Shown here: positions 8,851 through 18,112 of the stretch, in pieces
Position numbering within the stretch: the stretch's first letter is position 1
Layout of the letters: the number at the start of each line of letters is the position of its first letter
Source of the DNA: Streptomyces sp. Je 1-332
GTDB taxonomy: Bacteria > Actinomycetota > Actinomycetes > Streptomycetales > Streptomycetaceae
DNA length: 64,000 bases
Assembly: GCF_040730185.1 (NCBI RefSeq)
Contig: NZ_CP160402.1
Coordinates: forward strand, 1,984,001 to 2,048,000
Direction of reading: 5' to 3'
Notes under the pieces: generated by a model
The model's database searches: none
What the model saw: the letters and a program-made list of their open reading frames with translations, nothing else
Told to the model about the DNA's origin: nothing
Position numbers and translations under genes: made by a program

Positions 8851-9098
8851 GTTGCTCGCGCCGTTCCCCGCGCCCCCTACGGGGCGGACCCCGCCGCGGA
8901 AATCCCGCGGGTGCATTGTCGTTGCTCGCGCCGTTCCCCGCGCCCCCTACGGGGCGCCACCCGCCGTCGACATCCCGCGGGTGCATTGTCGTTGCTCGCG
9001 CCGTTCCCCGCGCCCCCTACGGGGCGCCACCCGCCGTCGACATCCCGCGGGTGCGTTGTCGTTGCTCGCGCCGTTCCTCGCGCCCCCTTCGGGGCGCT
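8851..9098. repeat. 70-bp tandem repeat array
   Basis: Units begin at 8851, 8921, 8991 and 9061 with an exact 70-bp period; the last is a 38-bp partial copy. Each starts GTTGCTCGCGCCGTTCC and contains a CGCGCCCCCTACGGGGCG palindromic part. Units two and three are almost identical. The core belongs to the GTTCCCCGCGCCCC family scattered through Streptomyces genomes, also seen here at 50840-50964. The array fills most of the 440-bp gap between the decarboxylase and pepN, and the last unit supplies the pepN stop codon. Confidence 0.9.
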
Positions 9099-11622
9099 AG
9101 GCGGTCCTCGTCTCCCGGACTCGCAATGCCCTTGCCAAGTCGTCCAGTTGGTCGGTGAGCTTGCGGCGTAGGGCGGGGGTTAGGGCGGCGTTGTTCAGGC
9201 ATTGCTTGCCCAGGTGGAGTGTTTCGGCGTCCACCGAGGAGGCGGGGAAGGCCCAGCGGCCGACGGCGTCGGCGATGGCGGGGCCTCGGCGGGCCGCTAC
9301 GGCTACCGCGTCCTCGTAGTAGCGGGGGATGTACTCCCGTACGAGGTCGGCCTGTTCGGGCTGCCAGAAGCCCTGAGCGGTGGCGGTGAAGAGGTAGTTG
9401 GAGAGGTCGTCGGAGGCGAACATCGCCTCCCACGCGCGCGCTTTGGCCTCCGGGTCGGGCAGCGCGGCACGGCAGCGGGCGGCGCCCTCCTGTCCGGTGG
9501 CGCTGGGGTCGCGCTCCAGTTCGGCGGCGATCGCGGACTCGTCGGCCGCGCCGAGGACCGCGAGGCGGGTCAGGACGCGCCAGCGCAGCTCGGGGTCGAG
9601 CTCGGGGCCGCCGGGAACGGTGCCCTCGGTGAGCCACTCCTGGAGCGGGTCGGGGCGCGTCGCCACGTCGATGAAGCCGCGTACGGCGGTGAGCCGCAGG
9701 CCCGCGTGGGAGCCGTCCTCCGTGCGCCTGATGAGGTCGCGGCACAGCTCGGTGAGGGTGGTGAGGGCGACGTTCCGCAGCGGCGCCGGCAGGTAGCGGC
9801 CCGCGATGTGGGTGGTGGCGAAGGCGAGGACGCCCTGGACGAGGGCGAGGTCGGTCTCGGCGGGCAGATGCGCGCGGGCGGTCTCCAGGTAGGTCATGCC
9901 GTCGAGTTCGCCGTCGCGGACCATGTCGCGCAGGCTGTTCCACAGGACGGCGCGGGTGAGCGCGTCGGGCACGCGGGAGAGGCTGCGCAGGGCCGTCTCC
10001 ATGGAGACCTCGTCGAGGCGGATCTTGGCGTATGTGAGGTCCTGGTCGTTGGGGACGATCAGGGCGGGGCGGCCGCCGTCGCGCGGCGCCGGGGCACCGG
10101 AGTGGGGGACGTCCCGCTCGTGGCGCTCGCGCAGGACCAGGCCCTGGCTGTCGGTGAGGTCGCGGTCGTACACCCCGACGGCGACGCGGTGGGGGCGGCT
10201 GCCTTCGCGGTCGATGTCGAGCGTCCACTCCCGGGTGTCGTGCGTGACGTTCGAGGTGAGCGTGTCGACTCCGGTGGTGCGCAGCCAGGCGTCGGCCCAG
10301 CCGTGTACGTCGCGGTCGGTGGCGTGGGCGAGGGATTCGATGAAGTCGGCGAGGGTCGCGTTGGCGAATTTGTGCCGGGCGATGTGGGTGTTGATGCCGG
10401 CGAGGAAGTCCTTCTCGCCGAGCCAGGCGACGAGTTGGCGCAGGGCGGATGCGCCCTTGGCGTACGAGATGCCGTCGAAGTTGAGCATCGCGGACGCGGT
10501 GTCGGGCACGGCGTCCGGGTCGGGGGCGACGGGGTGGGTGGAGGGGCGCTGGTCGGCGTCGTACCCCCAGGACTTGCGGGCGACGCCGAAGTCCGTCCAG
10601 GTGTCCACGAAGCGGGTGGCTTCGGCGGTGGTCTGGAAGCCCATGTACTCGGCGAAGGACTCGTTCAGCCAGATGTCGTCCCACCAGCGCAGGGTGACGA
10701 GGTCGCCGAACCACATGTGGGCCATCTCGTGGGCGATGACCATGGCGCGGGTCTGCCGCTCGGTCTCGGTGACGGCGGAGCGGTAGATGAACTCGTCGCG
10801 GAAGGTGACGAGTCCGGGGTTCTCCATGGCGCCCGCGTTGAACTCGGGGACGAACGCCTGGTCGTAGGAGTCGAAGGGGTAGGGCTCGTCGAATTTTTCG
10901 TGGTAGCGGTCGTAGCACGCGCGCGTGACGTCGAGGATCTCGTCGGCGTCGGCGTCGAGGAAGGGGGCCAGGGAGCGGCGGCAGTGGATGCCGAAGGGCA
11001 GGCCGCGGTGTTCGGTGCGCAGGGAGTGCCAGGGGCCCGCGGCGACAGCGACGAGGTAGGTGGAGATCGGCGGGGTGGCCGCGGCCCGCCATGTGCCGTC
11101 GCCGACGTGCTCGGTGACGCCGTTCGCGAGGACCGTCCAGCCTTCGGGGGCGGTGACGGTCAGCTCGAAGACGGACTTCAGGTCGGGCTGGTCGAAGGCG
11201 GCGAAGACGCGCTGCACGTCCTCCATGAACAGCTGCGTGTACGTGTACGTCTCGCCGTCCGTGGGGTCGGTGAAGCGGTGCATGCCCTCGCCGGTGTGCG
11301 AGTAGCGCATGGCCGCGTCGACGCGCAGTTCGTGCTCGCCCGCGGTGAGCCCGGTGAGCGCGAGCCGGTTCTCGACGAGGCCCCGCGGGTCGAGCGCCTT
11401 CCCGTCGAGGGTGACGGAGCGCAGCTCGGCCGGCTTGAGCTCGACGAAGGTGTCCACCGTGGCCGCGCGAGCGTCCGCGGGCTGCCCGAGCGCCGTGAAC
11501 CGGATGACGGTGCGGGAGTCGAAGGTCTCGGCTCCGCGGGTGAGGTCGAGCTCGACCGTGTACCGCTGGACGTCGATGAGCCGGGCTCGGGTCTGCGCTT
11601 CGTCGCGCGTCAGTACGGGCAT
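9097..11622 (-). CDS. pepN: Aminopeptidase N (M1 family)
   Basis: An 841-residue zinc aminopeptidase that removes N-terminal residues from peptides in the cytoplasm. The exopeptidase motif FNAGAMENPG (substrate N-terminus anchoring) and the zinc site HEMAHMWFGD, followed 18 residues later by the NESFAEY glutamate, are intact. An ERAP1-like helical domain makes up the C-terminal half. The length matches actinobacterial PepN (about 850). The stop codon (TAG, complement of 9097-9099) lies inside the last copy of the 70-bp repeat, so the extreme C-terminus may have been altered by repeat insertion. Confidence 0.96.
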   Translation of the reverse strand: MPVLTRDEAQTRARLIDVQRYTVELDLTRGAETFDSRTVIRFTALGQPADARAATVDTFVELKPAELRSVTLDGKALDPRGLVENRLALTGLTAGEHELRVDAAMRYSHTGEGMHRFTDPTDGETYTYTQLFMEDVQRVFAAFDQPDLKSVFELTVTAPEGWTVLANGVTEHVGDGTWRAAATPPISTYLVAVAAGPWHSLRTEHRGLPFGIHCRRSLAPFLDADADEILDVTRACYDRYHEKFDEPYPFDSYDQAFVPEFNAGAMENPGLVTFRDEFIYRSAVTETERQTRAMVIAHEMAHMWFGDLVTLRWWDDIWLNESFAEYMGFQTTAEATRFVDTWTDFGVARKSWGYDADQRPSTHPVAPDPDAVPDTASAMLNFDGISYAKGASALRQLVAWLGEKDFLAGINTHIARHKFANATLADFIESLAHATDRDVHGWADAWLRTTGVDTLTSNVTHDTREWTLDIDREGSRPHRVAVGVYDRDLTDSQGLVLRERHERDVPHSGAPAPRDGGRPALIVPNDQDLTYAKIRLDEVSMETALRSLSRVPDALTRAVLWNSLRDMVRDGELDGMTYLETARAHLPAETDLALVQGVLAFATTHIAGRYLPAPLRNVALTTLTELCRDLIRRTEDGSHAGLRLTAVRGFIDVATRPDPLQEWLTEGTVPGGPELDPELRWRVLTRLAVLGAADESAIAAELERDPSATGQEGAARCRAALPDPEAKARAWEAMFASDDLSNYLFTATAQGFWQPEQADLVREYIPRYYEDAVAVAARRGPAIADAVGRWAFPASSVDAETLHLGKQCLNNAALTPALRRKLTDQLDDLARALRVRETRTA

Positions 11623-11670
11623 GCGTCCATGCTGCCTGATGTCACTGACAAGCGGCCCTGCCGCTCCCCG

Positions 11671-12015
11671 TTACGACGACTTGGCGATCGTCTCGTGGTG
11701 GCGGATGACCTCCGCGATGATGAAGTTCAGGAGCTTCTCGGCGAACGCCGGATCCAGTTTCGCGTTCTCGGCGAGCTCGCGCAGCCGGGCGATCTGGCGG
11801 GACTCGCGGTCCGGGTCGGCGGGCGGCAGGTGGTGGTTGGCCTTGAGATGGCCGACCTGCTGGGTGCACTTGAAGCGTTCGGCGAGCATGTGGACGACGG
11901 CGGCGTCGATGTTGTCGATGCTGTCGCGCAGGCGGGACAGCTCGGCGCGCACGGCTGCGTCCGTGGTGTCCCTGGCCCCGGCGCCGTTCGCGTCACTTGT
12001 GTGGCTGGTGGTCAT
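11671..12015 (-). CDS. Chorismate mutase (AroQ class)
   Basis: A 114-residue all-helical chorismate mutase, converting chorismate to prephenate for phenylalanine and tyrosine synthesis. Features are LRDSIDNIDAAVVHMLAERF, the KANHHLPPADPDRE segment with active-site-type Arg and Lys, and the terminal helix LLNFIIAEVIRHH. The length suits a free-standing monofunctional enzyme. It lies between pepN and the AraC regulator and is probably transcribed on its own. Confidence 0.93.
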   Translation of the reverse strand: MTTSHTSDANGAGARDTTDAAVRAELSRLRDSIDNIDAAVVHMLAERFKCTQQVGHLKANHHLPPADPDRESRQIARLRELAENAKLDPAFAEKLLNFIIAEVIRHHETIAKSS

Positions 12016-12026
12016 GGTCCACGAGC

Positions 12027-12935
12027 CTACGTTGCCGCGCCTTCGCCGCCGACGGCGGAAGAGCGCAGCATCGGCGGGTGGTCCGGGTCGGGAACCTGCT
12101 GCGACCAGCCGCCGGGGACCGCGCGTCCCTGCTGCTCACGGAAGCGGACGGGTGCCATGCCCACGCGGCGTGTGAACAGGCGCGAGAAGTAGGCGGGGTC
12201 GTCGTAGCCGACGCGGCGGGCGACGGCCGCCACCGGCAGCTCGGTGGCGGCGAGCAGCTCCTTGGCGCGCCCCAGGCGGATGCCGAGGAGGTAGTCCTTG
12301 GGGCTGCAGCCGGCGCCTCTGCGCACCGCTGTGCGCAGCTCGGCGGGGGTCATGCCGTGGCGTGCGGCGTGCTCGGCGACGGAGTGCGGCTGGAAGGCGT
12401 CGCGGGCCAGCGCCTGGAGGACGGGGTCGCCGTCGGGGGCGATGTCGGCGCGGGCCCTGCGCAGCGCGACGAGGAGTTCGTGGACGGCGGCGCCCGTCTC
12501 GACCTCCAGGAGCGGGTTGCCGCGCCGTGCGGCGCGCGCGATGCGCCCGACGGCGGCCCGCGCGCCGGTGGCGTCGGAGAGCGGCACGACGGGCCGGGTG
12601 GGTTCTATGTAGCCGAGTTCGGTGTACGTCGCCGTGGCGGGCCCGGTGAAGTCGACGAAGCACTCGTCCCAGCCGGTCTCCGGGTCGGGCCCGTAGTGGT
12701 GGCGCACGCCGGGGGTGAGCCAGATCAGCGCGGGCGCCGTCACCGTCGTACGCCTGCCGTCGGGTCCCTGGAACCAGCCGCCGCCCGCGGTCACGACGAC
12801 GGCGACGTGGTGGTCGAGGGTGCGTGGGCCCACGGTCGGCAGGAGGCCGTGCTGCAGGCCGACGCCGAGGCAGGCGAGGCCGAGGCGGTGGTGGGCCGGG
12901 GCGGGCGTGAAGAACCGCATCCATGTGTGGTACAT
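12027..12935 (-). CDS. AraC-family transcriptional regulator
   Basis: A 302-residue regulator. An N-terminal cupin-like sensing domain (around LDHHVAVVVTAGG and LTPGVRHHYGP) precedes a C-terminal double helix-turn-helix, with SVAEHAARHGMTPAEL and LPVAAVARRVGYDDPAYF as the two recognition units and a typical PVRFREQ end. Start ATG 12935 is chosen because GAGAGGGG lies about 9 nt upstream; an in-frame ATG at 13004 falls inside the putative operator. It is divergent from the GH35 gene and is the likely activator or repressor of that gene and of the nearby GH101 gene. Confidence 0.9.
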   Translation of the reverse strand: MYHTWMRFFTPAPAHHRLGLACLGVGLQHGLLPTVGPRTLDHHVAVVVTAGGGWFQGPDGRRTTVTAPALIWLTPGVRHHYGPDPETGWDECFVDFTGPATATYTELGYIEPTRPVVPLSDATGARAAVGRIARAARRGNPLLEVETGAAVHELLVALRRARADIAPDGDPVLQALARDAFQPHSVAEHAARHGMTPAELRTAVRRGAGCSPKDYLLGIRLGRAKELLAATELPVAAVARRVGYDDPAYFSRLFTRRVGMAPVRFREQQGRAVPGGWSQQVPDPDHPPMLRSSAVGGEGAAT

Positions 12936-12994
12936 CCGCTGGTGCCCCTCTCGTCCGGGCCGCTGCCCGCTCGCTGCGTCCAACCCGCCTAGAT

Positions 12995-13008
12995 CTTTGT
13001 CCATGGAC
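12995..13008 (+). promoter_or_regulatory. Candidate operator between araC-type gene and GH35
   Basis: CTTTGTCCATGG (12995-13006) overlaps the perfect palindrome GTCCATGGAC (12999-13008). It sits 57 nt before the GH35 ATG and 59 nt before the regulator ATG. The same 12-mer, in the same orientation to its gene, occurs 61 nt before the GH101 start. Confidence 0.6.
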
Positions 13009-13063
13009 CCTGCCGCCCGCCAGAGGTGATCGTGACGGAGCAGTACGTGAGCGAGAGGACACG

Positions 13064-14833
13064 ATGAACGGCTTCAGGGTGGGCGAGGACGATTTCGAAC
13101 TGGACGGGCGGCCCGTACGGCTGCTCTCCGGGGCGCTGCACTACTTCCGGGTGCACGAGGCGCAGTGGGGTCACCGTCTCGCGATGCTGCGCGCGATGGG
13201 GCTCAACTGTGTGGAGACGTACGTCCCGTGGAACCTGCACGAGCCGCGCCCCGGGGAGTTCGGCGACGTCGAGGCGCTCGGCCGTTTCCTGGACGCCGCG
13301 CGGGAGGCGGGCCTGTGGGCGATCGTGCGGCCCGGTCCGTACATCTGCGCCGAGTGGGAGAACGGCGGTCTTCCGCACTGGCTGACGGGCGCGGTGGGTG
13401 CACGCGCGCGTACGCGCGATGCGGAGTATCTGGGGCACGTGGACCGCTGGTTCGGCCGTCTCCTGAGGGAGGTCGTGCCGCGCCAGCACGACCGGGGCGG
13501 TTCGGTGATCATGGTGCAGGTGGAGAACGAGTACGGCAGTTACGGCTCGGACCAGGTCTACCTGCGTCATCTCGCCGATCTGCTGCGCGCCGAGGGTGTG
13601 ACCGTGCCGCTGTTCACCTCCGACGGGCCCGAGGACCACATGCTCACCGGCGGGTCCGTGCCCGGTGTGCTGGCGACGGTCAACTTCGGCTCGCAGGCCC
13701 GCGCGGGCTTCGGGACGCTGCGGGGGCACCGCCCCAAGGGGCCGTTGATGTGTATGGAGTTCTGGTGCGGCTGGTTCGACCACTGGGGTGCGGAGCGTGT
13801 CGTACGGGACGCCGCCGACGCCGCGGAGGCGTTGCGCGAGATCCTGGAGTGCGGGGCCTCGGTCAACCTCTACATGGCGCACGGTGGCACGAACTTCGCC
13901 GGGTGGGCGGGGGCGAACCGGGGTGGCGGCGCCCTGCATGACGGGGTCCTGGAGCCGGACGTCACTTCGTACGACTATGACGCGCCGATCGACGAGTTCG
14001 GGCGCCCCACGGAGAAGTTCTGGCGCTTCCGTGAGGTACTCGCCGCGTACGCGCAGGGCCCGCTGCCGGAGCCGCCCGCGCCGCTGCCCTCGCTCGGGGA
14101 GCGCGCTGCGGCCGACCTCACGCAGTGGTCGCCGCTGTCCACCGTCATGGAGTCGCTCGGCGGGCCCGTGGCGCAGTACGCCGTACCGCCCACCTTCGAG
14201 GAGCTCGACGTCGACCGCGGCCTGGTCCAGTACACGCTGACCGTGCCGGGCCCGCGGCAGCCGTACCCGCTGCGGGTGCGGGGGCTGCGGGACCTGGCCG
14301 TGGTGTACGTGGACGGGGTGCGGGCGGGTGTCCTGACCGAGGAGGAACCTGCTCTGGCGGAGCCCGTCGCGGGGCACGCGCGCGTGGAGCTGTGGGTGGA
14401 GTCCCTGGGGAGGGTCAACTACGGGCCGCGGACCGGCGAGGCGAAGGGCGTCACGGGCGGGGTGCTGCATGAGCGGCAGTACCTGCACGGTGTGGGGGCG
14501 AGGGGGCTGCGGCTGGATGCGTTCTCCTCGGCGGATGCCGTCAGGAGGGTGCCCGCCTCTGAGGCCGAGGGTGGGCGGCGGGGGCTGTACCGGGGCTCGG
14601 TCGTCGTCCGTGGCGCGGGGGACGCGGTGCTCGAACTGCCCGGCTGGGCGCGGGGGTTCGTGTGGGTGAACGGGTTCAATCTGGGGCGGTACTGGGAGGT
14701 GGGGCCACAGTCCTGCCTGTACGTTCCCGGGGCGGTGCTCCGGGAGGGGGAGAACGAGGTGTGGGTGCTCGAGCTGGCGGGAGCGGCCGGGTCGGCGGGA
14801 GCGGTTGCTCTCTGCCCGATCCCGCCCGGCTGA
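13064..14833 (+). CDS. GH35 beta-galactosidase
   Basis: A 589-residue glycoside hydrolase family 35 enzyme that removes terminal beta-linked galactose. Catalytic barrel motifs are NCVETYVPWNLHEP, RPGPYICAEWENGGLP, VQVENEYGSYG (acid/base Glu) and LMCMEFWCGWFDHWG (nucleophile Glu). C-terminal beta-sandwich domains follow, with VNGFNLGRYW near the end. There is no signal peptide, so it acts inside the cell. ATG 13064 follows GAGAGGAC at 13052-13059. Beside a GH101 enzyme that frees Gal-beta-1,3-GalNAc, it is the natural candidate for splitting the imported disaccharide. Confidence 0.94.
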   Translation: MNGFRVGEDDFELDGRPVRLLSGALHYFRVHEAQWGHRLAMLRAMGLNCVETYVPWNLHEPRPGEFGDVEALGRFLDAAREAGLWAIVRPGPYICAEWENGGLPHWLTGAVGARARTRDAEYLGHVDRWFGRLLREVVPRQHDRGGSVIMVQVENEYGSYGSDQVYLRHLADLLRAEGVTVPLFTSDGPEDHMLTGGSVPGVLATVNFGSQARAGFGTLRGHRPKGPLMCMEFWCGWFDHWGAERVVRDAADAAEALREILECGASVNLYMAHGGTNFAGWAGANRGGGALHDGVLEPDVTSYDYDAPIDEFGRPTEKFWRFREVLAAYAQGPLPEPPAPLPSLGERAAADLTQWSPLSTVMESLGGPVAQYAVPPTFEELDVDRGLVQYTLTVPGPRQPYPLRVRGLRDLAVVYVDGVRAGVLTEEEPALAEPVAGHARVELWVESLGRVNYGPRTGEAKGVTGGVLHERQYLHGVGARGLRLDAFSSADAVRRVPASEAEGGRRGLYRGSVVVRGAGDAVLELPGWARGFVWVNGFNLGRYWEVGPQSCLYVPGAVLREGENEVWVLELAGAAGSAGAVALCPIPPG

Positions 14834-14874
14834 GGACGTGGGACGGGCTGAGGATGTGGGACGGGCTGAGCGCC

Positions 14875-14903
14875 GGACGGGCTGAGGGGGGATCAGCCCG
14901 TCC
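14875..14903. terminator. Bidirectional terminator between GH35 and GH101
   Basis: GGACGGGCTGA (14875-14885) pairs perfectly with TCAGCCCGTCC (14893-14903) around a 7-nt loop, 41 bp after the GH35 stop and 10 bp after the convergent GH101 stop. Further partial copies of GGACGGGCTGA precede it. Confidence 0.8.
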
Positions 14904-14913
14904 GACGGAACCG

Positions 14914-17900
14914 TCAGACCTCTCGTACCTCGAAGGCGTCCAGGGCGAACTCGGCGGTCCCGTCGTCCCCGCTCTTGCGCAGCCCGACCCACGCCTCGCC
15001 CTTGGCCGGGGCGGTGAACTCGTAGGTCAGAACGGTGGGTTCGGTCGCGACCGGCAGCTCCTTGCGGTCGATCTCACGGGCCGCGGGCTCGTCCACGGCG
15101 GTGACCCACGCGTACTGGCCCGCCTTCTCGTTCTCGTAGCGGAAGGTGACGCGGTAGCGCTTGCCCGCCTCGAAGCGGGCGGTGTGCGGGACGGTGCGGT
15201 AGACGAGCCCGGTGTTCTCGCCGCGGGACTTGAGGGACTGCGAGCCGTCGATGACGTCGTCGATGGCCTTGCCGTTCCAGCCGCGCTGCGTGTACGGGGC
15301 GTGCCGTTGCGCGATGTGGGTGCGCGGGTCGGTGACATCCCCCGCGTCACCCTTCACGAACGGCCCCCAGCCCTGCGGCACATGCTCGAAGTCCTCCAAG
15401 ACGAGCCTGCCCTCTCCGGGGGCGCCACCCCGCGTGGTGGAGACGATGCGTACGTTGTCGAAGCGCACGCGCGCGTGGCCCGCGTCGGCCCGCAGCCTCA
15501 GCTCGGCCGAACCGCCGCCGTCGGGGACGGTGAAGGGGACGAACATCCGCTGGAAGCGGGTGCCGTGCTTGCGGTCGGCGGCCACGTAGTTGCCGGCCGT
15601 TGAGGTACGCGTCCAATTGGCGGCGGTGACGCCGTCGGCGGTACGCACCTCCAAGCTGGCCTTGCGCTCGTCGCCCGCCTTCTCCCCCACCTCGACCTGC
15701 ACGGAGGCGACGTACGCCCCTGCCTTCAGACGGCGCAGCCGCTGCCCGACGGCGGCCTTGCCGCCCGAGCCGATGACCAGTTCGTAGTCACCGAGCTCGC
15801 TGAGCTCGACGGAGGCGGGCCCGGAGACCTTCCAGCCCCGCAGGGAACCGGAGTTGAATCCGGGGTCGTGCAGCGGGGTGGCCTGGCCCCAGCCGGGGTC
15901 GGGCAGCGCGGCGGCGCGCCTGCGGTAGAGGACGTAGGGCTGTTTGGCCTCGGCGTCGAGGGTGACCTTTCCGCCGCGCACCGGGACGTCGGCGACGAAG
16001 ACCCGCCCTTGGTCGGTGAGCCGGTACAACGCGACCTTGGAGAGCCCGGCCCAGCCGCGGGGCAGCGCCCAACTTCCCTTACCGCCCCCCGGGTTGTAGT
16101 GGTAGAGCTTGGCGGGATCGGTGGCCTTACGGGGCTCCCAGGGCAGCAGATAGCTCCCCTTGTCGTAGACGACCCGGCCGTCGGTCACGATCCGACGGTC
16201 CCCATCGGCATCGGAGACGAACGTCTCCGTCCCCCCGAAGAAACTGATCTCGTGCTCGCCCCAGGACTTGATGGGATAGGCCTGGAGATACTTCGCGGGA
16301 AGCGAGTCGGTCCAGATCAGATCGTAGAAATAGGCCCAGTCGGTCTTCCCGACCCACCCCTCGAAATTGCCCATGCGGGCAATGCCCAGAAGCGTCGGCC
16401 ACTTGTCGGCGAACACGTCCTTCTGATGGTTCCGGATGAAGCGGATCAGCCGGGAGTTGATGCCGCGGGACGTGTCAGGGCCGTAATCCGGCTCCGACGC
16501 CCAGTGCGACCAGACGGACGAGCGCTCGAAGCCGTGACCCCACTCGCTGGTGACGATCCAGCCCTGCTCGCGCAGGGCGCGCTGCAGCCGGTCGGAGGTC
16601 CACCCGGACTCGCGGAACACGTCGATGTAGAGGGCGTTGAGCGCGCCGTCGGCTTCGCCCCGAAGATCACCGAACCTCTTGACGATGTCACCCGACACCA
16701 GGTCACGCCGCTGATCGATGCGGTAACTCTGATCGAGCCAGTCCCACTGCTCATCGGCCTTGTCGACGAGCTTCTCGGAGAACGCGTGCGCAACGGGATA
16801 CGACTCCGTGGCGTTCACATGCACGCTGAAGTCGCTGTTCCACTTCTTGCCTTCCCTGACCAGGGTGTTGAGGTCGTCGAGGCCGCCCGCACGCGTGTTG
16901 TAGTTGCCCGCGTAGTCGGGGTGCGCCGAGTCGTGTCCCTCGGACTGATATCCCTTGAGCAGCGTGTACTGCCGCAGTCCGTCCGTGGCCAGGTGGATCC
17001 GCTTGACGTTGTCGAGGGTCGCCAGGAACGGATTCGTGGCCTGCGAGGCGAAGTTGAACGGAATGTGCGGGACGACCCGCAGATGCTGCTCGTCCGCGCC
17101 GAGCGGCTTCACCATGATGTCGCGGAACGCGATGGCGGCGTCCTGCCAGTCGACCTTGCCGTCGCCGTTGCGGTCGCCGGTGATGACTACGGTGGCGTAC
17201 GGCAGGGGCTCGGTGTCGCCGACGGCGGCGGTGGCGGCGCGGTAGGTCCACTCCCCCGGGGTCAGCCGTGCCTCGACGTGCCCGCCCCTCCTGACGGTCT
17301 CCCGCCACAGCCGGCCGTTGTCCCAGGTGGTCCCGGCCTCGGTGGTGGGCTTGTCGTAGACGGTGTTGGTCTCGACGGCGCCGCCCAGCGTGTCGTGCGC
17401 GACGACGGCGTAGGCGCATCCGGTGGCCGCTTCCGCGGCGGTGTCCGGGACCAACTTGACCTCGGTGTCGCCGCTCTTGGCCTTGTCGAGCTGGACCTTG
17501 GCGGCGAGGAGGGTGGCGCCGGGCTGATCGCTGCGTACGGAGAGGAGGGCGAGGCCGGGGATGCGGAGCCTGCCGACGCGCAGGGCGTCGGAATCGTCGA
17601 TCCCCTTCACCCGCCACCGGACGTGGCGCCCTTCGACGGCGATCTCGACGGTGAGGGTGGTCTTCCCGCCGGCGAGCCCGAGCACGTACTCGATCCGACC
17701 GCCGCCGCGCCTCTTGCTGGTGACCGTCGGGGTGTGCGTGACGTCGTCCACCAGGAGCGTGGTGACGGCCTCCGGCTGTGCGTGCAGGACCGCTTTGGAG
17801 GCGCGGTCCGTGTACGAGACGACGCGGGGGAAGTCGGTGGCGACCCGCACCTCGAGCTCGGCCGAGCGGAGGACGGCTTCGCCCGGCGCGGCGGTCGCGA

Positions 17901-17994
17901 CGCCCCCGAGGCCGACGGCGGCGCCGACCCCGGCGAGCGCGCCCGTGGCGACTACGGCTCTGCGGCTTGGACCGGACGTGTCTGACGGCTGCAT
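14914..17994 (-). CDS. Secreted GH101 endo-alpha-N-acetylgalactosaminidase
   Basis: A 1026-residue exported enzyme expected to release the core-1 O-glycan disaccharide (Gal-beta-1,3-GalNAc) from Ser or Thr of glycoproteins. The N-terminus has an Arg-Arg, Ala-rich Tat-like signal (SRRAVVATGAL, cleavage near ATAAP). The catalytic domain has ALYIDVFRESGW, whose Asp matches the family nucleophile, then VTSEWGHGFE with the acid/base Glu. The last 300 residues form beta-sandwich carbohydrate-binding-like modules. Start ATG 17994 follows GGAGGGG; a longer start is possible but lacks a good ribosome site. Probably controlled by the neighbouring AraC protein through a shared motif. Confidence 0.92.
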   Translation of the reverse strand: MQPSDTSGPSRRAVVATGALAGVGAAVGLGGVATAAPGEAVLRSAELEVRVATDFPRVVSYTDRASKAVLHAQPEAVTTLLVDDVTHTPTVTSKRRGGGRIEYVLGLAGGKTTLTVEIAVEGRHVRWRVKGIDDSDALRVGRLRIPGLALLSVRSDQPGATLLAAKVQLDKAKSGDTEVKLVPDTAAEAATGCAYAVVAHDTLGGAVETNTVYDKPTTEAGTTWDNGRLWRETVRRGGHVEARLTPGEWTYRAATAAVGDTEPLPYATVVITGDRNGDGKVDWQDAAIAFRDIMVKPLGADEQHLRVVPHIPFNFASQATNPFLATLDNVKRIHLATDGLRQYTLLKGYQSEGHDSAHPDYAGNYNTRAGGLDDLNTLVREGKKWNSDFSVHVNATESYPVAHAFSEKLVDKADEQWDWLDQSYRIDQRRDLVSGDIVKRFGDLRGEADGALNALYIDVFRESGWTSDRLQRALREQGWIVTSEWGHGFERSSVWSHWASEPDYGPDTSRGINSRLIRFIRNHQKDVFADKWPTLLGIARMGNFEGWVGKTDWAYFYDLIWTDSLPAKYLQAYPIKSWGEHEISFFGGTETFVSDADGDRRIVTDGRVVYDKGSYLLPWEPRKATDPAKLYHYNPGGGKGSWALPRGWAGLSKVALYRLTDQGRVFVADVPVRGGKVTLDAEAKQPYVLYRRRAAALPDPGWGQATPLHDPGFNSGSLRGWKVSGPASVELSELGDYELVIGSGGKAAVGQRLRRLKAGAYVASVQVEVGEKAGDERKASLEVRTADGVTAANWTRTSTAGNYVAADRKHGTRFQRMFVPFTVPDGGGSAELRLRADAGHARVRFDNVRIVSTTRGGAPGEGRLVLEDFEHVPQGWGPFVKGDAGDVTDPRTHIAQRHAPYTQRGWNGKAIDDVIDGSQSLKSRGENTGLVYRTVPHTARFEAGKRYRVTFRYENEKAGQYAWVTAVDEPAAREIDRKELPVATEPTVLTYEFTAPAKGEAWVGLRKSGDDGTAEFALDAFEVREV

Positions 17995-18055
17995 GGCACC
18001 CCTCCGTGGGACGGATCTCGGTGCGGTCACCCTGCGCCGGGAGGGCCGTGCGGGC

Positions 18056-18067
18056 CCATGGACAAAG
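18056..18067 (-). promoter_or_regulatory. Candidate operator upstream of GH101
   Basis: On the - strand this reads CTTTGTCCATGG, identical to 12995-13006 and at nearly the same distance from the start codon (61 nt here, 57 nt at GH35). GATC also precedes it at both sites, with a 3-nt shift. This suggests one regulator serving both hydrolases. Confidence 0.55.
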
Positions 18068-18112
18068 GGGATCCAGAACTTGGACTAACGGCACCGCGGC
18101 AGCCCGCTGGCC

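Noticed and set aside
8657..9098. The 70-bp array as a CRISPR
   Set aside because: The whole unit repeats, with no unique spacers alternating with short constant repeats, and no cas genes are nearby.
9202..12192. A 996-codon open frame antisense to pepN and chorismate mutase
   Set aside because: No ribosome site, no domains, and it spans two well-defined genes and their gap.
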